Origin: Bacillota bacterium
GTDB lineage: Bacteria > Bacillota_I > Bacilli_A > RF39 > UBA660
Reading direction: 5' to 3'
NCBI GenBank assembly: GCA_015059405.1
Contig: SVAL01000001.1
Location: 1-64,000 of the forward strand
DNA length: 64,000 nucleotides
Shown: piece after piece, positions 8,086 to 16,468 of the stretch
Layout: each line of letters begins with the position of its first letter
Position numbering within the stretch: the first letter of the stretch is position 1
Notes under the pieces: model-generated
Seen by the model: the letters and a program-made list of their open reading frames with translations, nothing else
The model's database searches: none
Told to the model about the DNA's origin: nothing
Translations under genes and position numbers: made by a program

Positions 8086-9540
8086 ATGAAAAATAAAAAA
8101 GGTTTTACATTAATAGAACTATTAGCTGTAATAGTAATACTAGGACTATTAATGGCAATCGCAATACCAAGTGTAACTAAGTATATAACTGAATCAAGAA
8201 AAAAGACAGTAGTTAGCACAATAGGTAATTATATGACTGCGATGGTAAATGAAGTAAATGATTTAACTTATACTTTTACGGAAGCAAATACTATTTATGC
8301 AGTACCGATAGAATGTATAGCTCTTGAACGTGGTGGAACAAATCCGTTTGGTGCATGGCATCAAGCAAGTAATGCTTATTGGGCATATGTACTTGTACAA
8401 TATGACGATGAAACATCTAGTTATAGATATGGATATACGTTTAAAGATAGTGCTGGATATGGGTTATATCCAACTGCTCAATCAAAATTAAATGAACAAG
8501 GAAAGCAAATCCAAACTAATCTTGAGATAAAAAAGCCAAGAAATGGATCAATAGAGAATGTAACATCTAAATCTAATTGGAATGGATTTATAGTGGATGA
8601 TGATACGCAATTAAAAGTATTAAAAGCAACAACAGAAGGTAATGTAGGAGATGGGACTTCTACATGCACACTTTTACAAAAAGCAAGCAACTACGACCAA
8701 GTACAACAAGAAGTTAAAGATATGACTTTAGTTAATTATGTAGCAAATACATATTTCTGGACATATAGAGAACAAATAAAAAATATAACATTTGAAGATA
8801 GTATAAATATACCTGATAATGCATATAAGTCTTGGGATGTATCAGATACTGGAAATGGTAAGGTGATGGCATATATTATCACTAATAAAGATGACTCTTC
8901 TTTTTATGATTTATACATACAAGGTGATGGAGAAATATATGCGAATAAGAATTGTTCAAGTTTATTTTATGGTTTTAAAAATGTTGATAGTATAAACAAT
9001 ATTGATTTACTGAATACAACTAATGTTACAGATATGAGTCAAATGTTTTTTGACACTGGATATAATAGCACAACTTTTACTTTAGATTTGGGTGATAACT
9101 TTGATACTAGCAATGTTACTAAGATGCGTCACATGTTTTATGCGACTGGATATAGTAGCACAGTTTTTATTTTAGATTTAGGTGATAAGTTTGATACACA
9201 TAATGTAACTGCTATGGCAGAAATGTTTGCTAAGATTGGATACTCGAGTACCAAATTTGAATTGGATTTAGGCGATAAATTTGATACAAGTAATGTTGTT
9301 AACATGGATGGTATGTTTGCTTCAGCAGGGCGTAATAGCAAAAATTTAACTTTGAATTTAGGTGATAAATTTGATACAAGTAATGTAACTAATATGACTG
9401 CTATGTTTTCAATGGTTGGTTATAAAGCTTCTTCATTTTATTTGGATTGTAGTGATTGGAATGTTAGTAAAGTTACAAGTTTTGAAAGATTTAATGAGGG
9501 TGTAACCTCTAAAGTAATTGCACCACCTTTTAAAAAATAA
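8086..9540 (+). CDS. Prepilin-like protein fused to BspA/DUF285 repeats, copy 1
   Basis: A 484-residue surface protein. The N-terminus is a class III prepilin leader and helix, MKNKKG then FTLIELLAVIVILG, with Glu at mature position 5. The pilin-like region extends to about residue 215 and has two Cys residues (IECIAL, STCTLL) that might pair. A module like that preceding BspA repeats follows (SWDVSDTGNGKVMAYI, FYDLYIQGDGEIYA). About five repeats of 30 residues follow, of the type FDTSNVTxMxxMFxxTGY-S-F-LDLGDK; this is the BspA/DUF285 surface repeat. ATG 8086 is the start because AGAGGAG is correctly spaced and leader length fits. The protein would need a prepilin peptidase and PilC-type platform, both encoded at 21.5-23.7 kb. 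Adhesin display is inferred. Confidence 0.88.
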   Translation: MKNKKGFTLIELLAVIVILGLLMAIAIPSVTKYITESRKKTVVSTIGNYMTAMVNEVNDLTYTFTEANTIYAVPIECIALERGGTNPFGAWHQASNAYWAYVLVQYDDETSSYRYGYTFKDSAGYGLYPTAQSKLNEQGKQIQTNLEIKKPRNGSIENVTSKSNWNGFIVDDDTQLKVLKATTEGNVGDGTSTCTLLQKASNYDQVQQEVKDMTLVNYVANTYFWTYREQIKNITFEDSINIPDNAYKSWDVSDTGNGKVMAYIITNKDDSSFYDLYIQGDGEIYANKNCSSLFYGFKNVDSINNIDLLNTTNVTDMSQMFFDTGYNSTTFTLDLGDNFDTSNVTKMRHMFYATGYSSTVFILDLGDKFDTHNVTAMAEMFAKIGYSSTKFELDLGDKFDTSNVVNMDGMFASAGRNSKNLTLNLGDKFDTSNVTNMTAMFSMVGYKASSFYLDCSDWNVSKVTSFERFNEGVTSKVIAPPFKK

Positions 9541-9555
9541 TTAATAAATAGTTTC

Positions 9556-9581
9556 AAAAGACATATTCTATGTCTTTTTTT
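9556..9581 (+). terminator. Intrinsic terminator of prepilin-BspA gene 1
   Basis: AAAAGACATA and TATGTCTTTT form a ten-base stem with a three-base loop and continuing T run, 15 bases after the stop. Confidence 0.8.
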
Positions 9582-9649
9582 GTTTTATTTTTTTGTACTA
9601 TTTAATATATATATTCTTTTAAAATTTTATATAATTAAGTGGTGATGAT

Positions 9650-10825
9650 ATGAAGAAACTTTTATTGATAGTTATTATGTTTGTGATTGCTACTTTTTAT
9701 ATTATTGATGATAAGAATCATTTATCTAATAATAAAAAGGAAGAAAATTCTTTTTCTGAAGTTCGTGCTTTATATTTTTCTTATATAGAGTTTGAAGAAT
9801 ATATTATGAATGAAAATGATAATGGTGCTAAGAAAAATATTGATACTATTGTTTCTAATATGAAGTCTGATAAATTTAATTTACTTATTCTTCATGTTAG
9901 ACCTTTTTCTGATAGTATTTATCCATCTAAGATATTTCCTACTAGTAAATATATAGGGAATGTTTCTTTTGATGTTTTAGAGTATTTTATTGATAAATGT
10001 CATTCTGTAGGTATTGATGTTCATGCTTGGATTAATCCTTATCGTATATCTCATGATAGTAATTTTGTGATAGAAAAGAATCATCCTGCGTATTCTTTTC
10101 TTGGTACTAGTAATATAGAAGTTTTATCTAGTGGTGTTTATTATAATCCTGCTAGTAATTTAGTTACTTCTTTAATTGTTTCTGGGGTTGAAGAAATAAT
10201 TAAAAACTATGATGTTGATGGAATTCATTTTGATGATTATTTTTATCCTAAAGGCGATATTGATAAAGAAAGTTATGCATTATATAAAAGTAGTGGTGGA
10301 GCGTTATCTTTAAAAGATTATCGTTTATTAAATGTTAGAAATATGGTTAGTAGTGTATATTCATCTATTAAGAAAATAAATAAAGATATAGTATTTGGAA
10401 TATCTCCACAAGGAAATATTGATAATAATTATTCTAGTGTTTATTTAGATGTTAAAACGATCTTATCTAGTAGTGGATATGTTGATTATATAATGCCTCA
10501 AATATATTTTGGATTTGAAAATAGTAGTAGACCATTTAAAGAAACATTAATTGAATGGAATAGTTTAATAAAAGAATCATCTATTAAGTTAATCCCAGCT
10601 CTTTCTTTATATAAGTCTGGATCTAGTGATAAATATGCTGGTAGTGGTAGTAATGAATGGATTAATAATTCTGATATTATAAAAAGACAAATTATAGATT
10701 CTAGAAATGTTTCTAATTATAGTGGATTTTCTATATTTAGATATGAACATTTTTATAATAATAGTATTCAAAATAATAATATGAAAGAAGAAATTAAAAA
10801 CATAAGAAATCTTTTAAATAATTAA
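9650..10825 (+). CDS. Secreted or anchored GHL10-type glycoside hydrolase
   Basis: Resembles the glycosyl hydrolase-like 10 family (DUF187, YngK-type), TIM-barrel enzymes thought to act on cell-wall or extracellular glycans. The N-terminus has a hydrophobic signal or anchor (KLLLIVIMFVIATFYII). The barrel contains EVRALYFSY, LLILHVRPFSDSIYPS, IDVHAWINPYRIS, DVDGIHFDDYFYP with likely acidic catalytic residues, VFGISPQGN and YVDYIMPQIYFGFE. It is 391 residues long, without extra C-terminal modules. A TATAAT at 9630-9635 and a GGTGAT ribosome site precede it. It is a single-gene unit between two terminators. Confidence 0.85.
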   Translation: MKKLLLIVIMFVIATFYIIDDKNHLSNNKKEENSFSEVRALYFSYIEFEEYIMNENDNGAKKNIDTIVSNMKSDKFNLLILHVRPFSDSIYPSKIFPTSKYIGNVSFDVLEYFIDKCHSVGIDVHAWINPYRISHDSNFVIEKNHPAYSFLGTSNIEVLSSGVYYNPASNLVTSLIVSGVEEIIKNYDVDGIHFDDYFYPKGDIDKESYALYKSSGGALSLKDYRLLNVRNMVSSVYSSIKKINKDIVFGISPQGNIDNNYSSVYLDVKTILSSSGYVDYIMPQIYFGFENSSRPFKETLIEWNSLIKESSIKLIPALSLYKSGSSDKYAGSGSNEWINNSDIIKRQIIDSRNVSNYSGFSIFRYEHFYNNSIQNNNMKEEIKNIRNLLNN

Positions 10826-10847
10826 ATACCTTTATAGGTATTTTTTT
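10824..10847 (+). terminator. Intrinsic terminator
   Basis: AAATACC pairs with GGTATTT, with a T-A extension into the loop, followed by a T run directly after the glycosidase stop. Confidence 0.7.
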
Positions 10848-10885
10848 CTTTATATGTTAAAATAATTTATGAAAGATGTGATAGT

Positions 10886-13267
10886 ATGTTAGACAAGATA
10901 AAAGATAACAGTATTTTAATTGTTCCTTCTAGTATGAAGAGTAGTCTTTTAAAAGATATATCTAGTTCTAAAGATTTATTAGATATAAAAATAATATCTC
11001 GTGAAGAGTTTATTGAAAGAAGTACTTTTTCATATGATGTAGAAGCAATTTTATTTCTTATGGATAAATATAAATATGATTTTAATGTTTGTAAGATATT
11101 TTTAGATAATATGAAATATGTAGATAATGATAATTATTCTAGTAATAAGTTAAATGATTTATATAAATTAAAAAAAGAATTATTAGATAATGGTTTATTA
11201 AAAGAAGATAAGTTTTTTAATAAATATTTGTCTAATAAAAATATATATGTATATGGATATTTATATATAGATAATTTATTTAAAAAATATTTAGATTTAT
11301 ATAAGTATGAGATTATATCTATTGTTGATAAGAAAATAAATAATAGAGTAGTTTATGAGGCTACTACTATAGAAGAAGAAGTCGATTTTGTTTTAAATAA
11401 GATTGGAGATTTATTAAGTAGTGGTATAGATATTAATAAAATAAAAATAGTTAATTATTCAGATAAATATAAAAATGTATTTAATAAGTTATCCAAATTT
11501 TACAATATACCTATTGAAGATGTTGGTTATTCTATTTATTCTACAGATGTAGTTAGAACTTATTTAGATAAGTTATTAGTTACTAAGAATTTTAATGAAA
11601 CAGTTACTTATATAAAGGATAAATATAATGATGAATATAGTATAAAGATTATAAATACACTTGTTTCTATTTCTAATAAATATAATGTTTATGATTATAG
11701 CTTTGATAGTATTTATTCTTTAGTAAAAAATGATTTAAAAAATAGTACTTTAGTTTTGAATGATTTAGTTAATAAAGTTAGTTTTGGAGATTTAAATAGT
11801 TATATATATGATGATTCTTTTTATGTATTTTTAATTGGTTTTAATCAAAATGAATTACCTAAATTATATAAAGATGAAGATTATATTAGTGATGAAGATA
11901 AAGTATTAGTATCTTTAGAAAGTACTGCATTAAAGAATAAATTAGAAAAAGATAAAGTTATGTATTTTATAAATAATACTTCAAATTTAGTTGTTTCTTA
12001 TCCTTTAAAACATTTATCTAATAATTATTATCCATCTAATTTAATTGTAGAAAATAGTTTTGAAGTTAAGAGTGTTTCTTTATCTAAAAATAATTATTCT
12101 AGTATTTATAGTAAATTAAAATTAACTAAATATTTAGATGATTTTATTAAGTATGGGACTATTTCTGATAATTTAAATAGTTATTATAGTAATTTTGATA
12201 TAGATTATTTAAGTTATGATAATAAGTTTTCAGGGATAAAGAAGAATCAATTACTAGATAAATTAAATAATAAATTATTATTATCTTATTCATCTATTAA
12301 TACTTATAATAAGTGTAAGTTTAGATATTATTTAGATAATATATTAAAAATAAATAAATATGAAGAGACATTCTCTATTAAAGTAGGTAACTTATTCCAT
12401 GATTTACTTAGTAAGTGTTTTAATGACGATTTTGATTTAGATAAAGAATGGGATTTATATTTAAGTAAATTAGATCTTAGTAATAAAGATAGAGTATTAT
12501 TAATTAAATTAAAAGAAGAATTAGTTTTAATAATTAAGTTTGTGAAAAATTTACATAATGAAACTTATTTAACAAATAAGAGAATGGAAGAAAAAATTTA
12601 TATTAATAAGAGTCGTGATATTGACATTAGTTTTATGGGGATTATTGACAAATGTATGTATCGTGAAAAAGATGGAGAAGATTTGGTTGCGATAGTAGAT
12701 TATAAGACAGGTAATCCAGATATTAATTTATATAATGTTGCTTATGGTATAGATATGCAATTGCCTATATATTGGTATTTAATAAAGAATGGGAATTGGT
12801 TTGATAATCCGAAATTTGTAGGTTTTTATCTACAAAAGATTTTGCATAGTGAATTAAAAAGAGATAAAAGTAGAGATTATGAAAGTATTAAATTAGATAA
12901 TTTAAAACTAGTTGGTTATTCTACTGATAACAAATTAAGACTTGAAAGATTTGATTCTACTTATGAAAATAGTAATTTTATTAAAAGTATGAAGGTTAAG
13001 GGTGATGGAGAATTTTATCATTATACAAAAGTACTTTCTGATGATGTTATTGATATGCTGGTTGATTATATAGATAAGATTATTGAAGAAAATATAACAG
13101 ATATGTTATCTTGTGATTTTTCTATTAATCCAAAACAAATAGGAATGGATAATGTTGGGTGTAAATATTGTAAGTATAAAGATATTTGTTATATGAAAAA
13201 TGAAGATATAGTTAAATTAAAAGAATATTCTGATTTGTCTTTTTTAGGAGGTGATATTGATGCCTAG
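10886..13267 (+). CDS. addB: AddB-like subunit of the AddAB helicase-nuclease
   Basis: AddB acts with AddA to resect double-strand breaks for RecA. A C-terminal nuclease domain of the PD-(D/E)XK type is visible (MGIIDKCMYR, then VAIVDYKTG). It is framed by four Cys residues expected for the Fe-S cluster: Cys477 in NKCKFRYYLDN and Cys759, 762 and 768 in CKYCKYKDIC. The protein has 793 residues, far shorter than the roughly 1160 of B. subtilis AddB. No Walker A is present at the N-terminus (IVPSSMKSSLL occupies that position). The 3' end overlaps addA by eight bases. Identification rests on the nuclease/Fe-S arrangement and the addA neighbour. Confidence 0.85.
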   Translation: MLDKIKDNSILIVPSSMKSSLLKDISSSKDLLDIKIISREEFIERSTFSYDVEAILFLMDKYKYDFNVCKIFLDNMKYVDNDNYSSNKLNDLYKLKKELLDNGLLKEDKFFNKYLSNKNIYVYGYLYIDNLFKKYLDLYKYEIISIVDKKINNRVVYEATTIEEEVDFVLNKIGDLLSSGIDINKIKIVNYSDKYKNVFNKLSKFYNIPIEDVGYSIYSTDVVRTYLDKLLVTKNFNETVTYIKDKYNDEYSIKIINTLVSISNKYNVYDYSFDSIYSLVKNDLKNSTLVLNDLVNKVSFGDLNSYIYDDSFYVFLIGFNQNELPKLYKDEDYISDEDKVLVSLESTALKNKLEKDKVMYFINNTSNLVVSYPLKHLSNNYYPSNLIVENSFEVKSVSLSKNNYSSIYSKLKLTKYLDDFIKYGTISDNLNSYYSNFDIDYLSYDNKFSGIKKNQLLDKLNNKLLLSYSSINTYNKCKFRYYLDNILKINKYEETFSIKVGNLFHDLLSKCFNDDFDLDKEWDLYLSKLDLSNKDRVLLIKLKEELVLIIKFVKNLHNETYLTNKRMEEKIYINKSRDIDISFMGIIDKCMYREKDGEDLVAIVDYKTGNPDINLYNVAYGIDMQLPIYWYLIKNGNWFDNPKFVGFYLQKILHSELKRDKSRDYESIKLDNLKLVGYSTDNKLRLERFDSTYENSNFIKSMKVKGDGEFYHYTKVLSDDVIDMLVDYIDKIIEENITDMLSCDFSINPKQIGMDNVGCKYCKYKDICYMKNEDIVKLKEYSDLSFLGGDIDA

Positions 13268-16200
13268 ATGGACTTTAGAACAACAAGAAGCAATAGATAA
13301 AGAGGGCTGCAATATCATTGTTTCTGCTGGTGCAGGTAGTGGTAAGACTGCAGTACTTACTGCAAGAACGATACGTAAGTTAAAAAGTGGTGTTAATATT
13401 AATGAAATACTTATTTTAACATTTACAAATGCAGCAGCTTTTGAAATGAAAGAAAGAATTCGTAAAGCAATTAAAAAAGAAGAATCTTTAAAAGAACAAC
13501 TAGATTTAATAGATGGAGCATATATAACTACTTTTGATAGTTTTAGTTTATCGATAGTGAAAAAATATCATTATTTATTAAATATAAGTAAAGATGTATC
13601 AATTATTGATAGTAGCATTATTTATAATGAAAAGACTAAAATACTTGATAAGATAATGGATAAGTATTATGAAAGTAAAAATGAATCTTTCTTAAAATTA
13701 ATTACTGATTTTTGTGTAAAAGATGATGAGGATATAAAAAAATATATTTTAAATATTAATGATAAGATGGATTTACTTCAAGAAAAAGAAGAGTTTCTTG
13801 ATAATTATATAAATACTTATTATAGTGATGAATTTATTGATAATAAGATAGATGAATATAATAAATTAATTTTAGAGAAATTAGGATATGTTATTGATTT
13901 AGGACATGAACTTTTAACAGTTGCTGAAGATAAGTTTTATGATAAGGTATCTATTTATGTTGATAAGTTAGAAAGTGCAACTTGTTATGAAGAAATAAAA
14001 GAAGCATTAAGTGAGAAAGTTCCAACTGCACCACCTAAGGGTGAAGAAGAAGTAAAACTTTGTCGTAGTAAGTTTAGTGATGCGATAAAAGATTTATTAA
14101 AATATATGGATTTTGATAATTTAGGTGAAATAAAAGAAACTATTTTAATGACTAAGACTTATAGTGAAGTAATTATTTCTATTATAAAAGAACTATCTAA
14201 AGAATTAATGAATTTTAAATATTCAAATAATAGTTTTGAATTTAATGATATAGCAAAAATGGCAATTAGTGTTGTTAGAGATAATGAAGATGTTAGAGAT
14301 TATTTAAAATATTATTTTAAAGAAATTATGATAGATGAATACCAAGATACATCATATTTGCAAGAATCTTTTATTAAATTAATTGAAAATGATGATGTGT
14401 ATATGGTTGGTGATATAAAACAATCTATTTATAGATTTAGAAATGCTAATCCATATATTTTTAAGGATAAGTATGATAGGTATTCTAATAATGATGGTGG
14501 ATATAAAATAGATTTATTAAAGAATTTTAGAAGTAGAAAAGAAGTTCTTGATAATATTAATTTAATATTTGATTCAATTATGGATAATGAGATAGGTGGA
14601 GCAGAATATCAAGAATCACATCGTATGGTGTTTGGTAATAATACTTATATTGAACAAGGGTTAACTAAACAAAATTATGATATGGAAGTATATAATTATA
14701 GTTTTGATAAGAGTTTAGGTTTTACTAAAGATGAAGTAGAGATATTTACAATTGTTAAAGATATTAAGGAAAAAGTAGAGAGTCATTATCAAATTTTTGA
14801 TAAAGATGAATGCATACTTAGAGATGTTACTTATAATGATTTTTGTATATTATTAGATCGTGCTTCTAAATTTGATTTATATAAAAAGATATTTGAATAT
14901 TTTGGAATACCTTTAACTAAATATACTTCTACTAATATTACTAAAGATGTTGATGTTAGTTTAATAAAGAATATTTTATCTTTAATTATTAGTGTTAAAA
15001 ATAATGATTATGGAATAGATTTTAAATATAATTTTATGTCTGTAGGTAGAAGTTATTTATATAGATATGATGATAGTTTATTATTTGATTATTTAAATAA
15101 TTCTACTTATAAAGATAGTGATTTATATAAGAAAATAACTGAATTAGTTAAATCTTCTATATATTTATCCTTATCTAAGTTAATAGAAGAGATAATAGAT
15201 AAGTTTGATTTCTATATTAAAGCAATTAGTGTTGGAGATATGGAAAAGGTTAATGTAAGAGTAGAATACATAATTAATTTATCTAAAGGTATGGAAGAAA
15301 TGGGATTTGGAATTATTGAATTTAGAGATTATCTTGATAAGTTAATTGATTCTGATATAAAGATGGAATGTGAAATAAGTGAAAATATAGGTGATAGTGT
15401 TAAGATAATGACTATTCATAAATCTAAGGGGTTAGAGTATCATATTTGTTATTTTGCAGGATTTAGTTATGGATTTAATATTAGTGATTTAAATGATAGA
15501 TTCATGTTTAGTGAAAAATATGGGATTATATGTCCATATTTTAAAGATGGTATTGGTGAAACTATATATAAAAGTATGCTTAGAAAAGATTATATAAAAG
15601 ATGAAATAAGTGAAAAAATAAGACTTTTTTATGTAGCTTTGACTCGTTGTAAAGAAAAGATGATAATGGTTTGTGATTTAGAGCAAGAAGAAGTAACATT
15701 TAATAATCTAGTTGTAGATAATAATGTTAGAGATAGTTATAGGTCATTTAAAGATATTATGAATAGTATTTATTTACTTCTTACTTCTTATATTAAAGAA
15801 ATAGATGTTAACTCGCTTAATTTAACGCATGATTATAATTTAATTAAAACTACTAATTATAAAGATAGTATAGAAAAGAGCGGCGAAAAGATTAATGTTA
15901 TTGATATAGATATTGATAATGAAGTTTTAGTTAATAAACATTTTTCTAAGAGTAATAATGATTTAATAGATAAAGAAACTAAAGATAAAATGGAGTTAGG
16001 TACTTATATACATTATTTACTAGAAGTATTTGATTTTAAAAATCCGGACTATTCTTTTGTTGATGATAAATATAAAAAGTATTTAGAAATGTTTATTAAT
16101 AGTGGTATTGATTTTAATGGAAAAATTTATAAAGAATATGAATTTATTTATGAAGAAGATAATACTACTAGTCATGGAATTATTGATTTAATGATAGAGT

Positions 16201-16367
16201 ATGATAATAATATTAAAATTATTGATTATAAGTTAAAGAATGTAGATGATGATGGGTATATTAAACAATTATCTGGATACAAAGATTATATTTCTAAAAA
16301 GAGTGGTAAAGATGTATCTATTTATTTATATTCAATTATTAATGGAGAATTAAAGAGATTAGATTAG
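13260..16367 (+). CDS. addA: AddA helicase-nuclease subunit
   Basis: UvrD-family helicase with a C-terminal RecB-like nuclease, partner of AddB in break repair. It starts MPRWTLEQQEAI, with Walker A AGAGSGKT at residues 23-30. It has the LTFTNAAAFEMKERI motif, Walker B IMIDEYQDTS, the VGDIKQSIYRFRNA motif, NFRS, IMTIHKSKGLEY and FYVALTRCKEKMIMV. The nuclease motif is HGIIDLMIEYDNNIKIIDYKLK near the end. ATG 13260 has a near-perfect AGGAGGTGAT ribosome site upstream, inside the addB coding end. It has 1035 residues, versus about 1230 in B. subtilis. Confidence 0.95.
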   Translation: MPRWTLEQQEAIDKEGCNIIVSAGAGSGKTAVLTARTIRKLKSGVNINEILILTFTNAAAFEMKERIRKAIKKEESLKEQLDLIDGAYITTFDSFSLSIVKKYHYLLNISKDVSIIDSSIIYNEKTKILDKIMDKYYESKNESFLKLITDFCVKDDEDIKKYILNINDKMDLLQEKEEFLDNYINTYYSDEFIDNKIDEYNKLILEKLGYVIDLGHELLTVAEDKFYDKVSIYVDKLESATCYEEIKEALSEKVPTAPPKGEEEVKLCRSKFSDAIKDLLKYMDFDNLGEIKETILMTKTYSEVIISIIKELSKELMNFKYSNNSFEFNDIAKMAISVVRDNEDVRDYLKYYFKEIMIDEYQDTSYLQESFIKLIENDDVYMVGDIKQSIYRFRNANPYIFKDKYDRYSNNDGGYKIDLLKNFRSRKEVLDNINLIFDSIMDNEIGGAEYQESHRMVFGNNTYIEQGLTKQNYDMEVYNYSFDKSLGFTKDEVEIFTIVKDIKEKVESHYQIFDKDECILRDVTYNDFCILLDRASKFDLYKKIFEYFGIPLTKYTSTNITKDVDVSLIKNILSLIISVKNNDYGIDFKYNFMSVGRSYLYRYDDSLLFDYLNNSTYKDSDLYKKITELVKSSIYLSLSKLIEEIIDKFDFYIKAISVGDMEKVNVRVEYIINLSKGMEEMGFGIIEFRDYLDKLIDSDIKMECEISENIGDSVKIMTIHKSKGLEYHICYFAGFSYGFNISDLNDRFMFSEKYGIICPYFKDGIGETIYKSMLRKDYIKDEISEKIRLFYVALTRCKEKMIMVCDLEQEEVTFNNLVVDNNVRDSYRSFKDIMNSIYLLLTSYIKEIDVNSLNLTHDYNLIKTTNYKDSIEKSGEKINVIDIDIDNEVLVNKHFSKSNNDLIDKETKDKMELGTYIHYLLEVFDFKNPDYSFVDDKYKKYLEMFINSGIDFNGKIYKEYEFIYEEDNTTSHGIIDLMIEYDNNIKIIDYKLKNVDDDGYIKQLSGYKDYISKKSGKDVSIYLYSIINGELKRLD

Positions 16368-16389
16368 AAGACTTAGGTCTTCTTTTTTT
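16366..16389 (+). terminator. Intrinsic terminator of addBA
   Basis: GAAGAC pairs with GTCTTC across TTAG, with an added A-T pair and a T run, right at the addA stop. Confidence 0.75.
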
Positions 16390-16468
16390 GTGTCAAATTA
16401 ATGTATTTTGTTTCTATTTTTTTGTTTTGTATTTTTGTTATGATATACTTGTTATAGTAGGTGATAAG

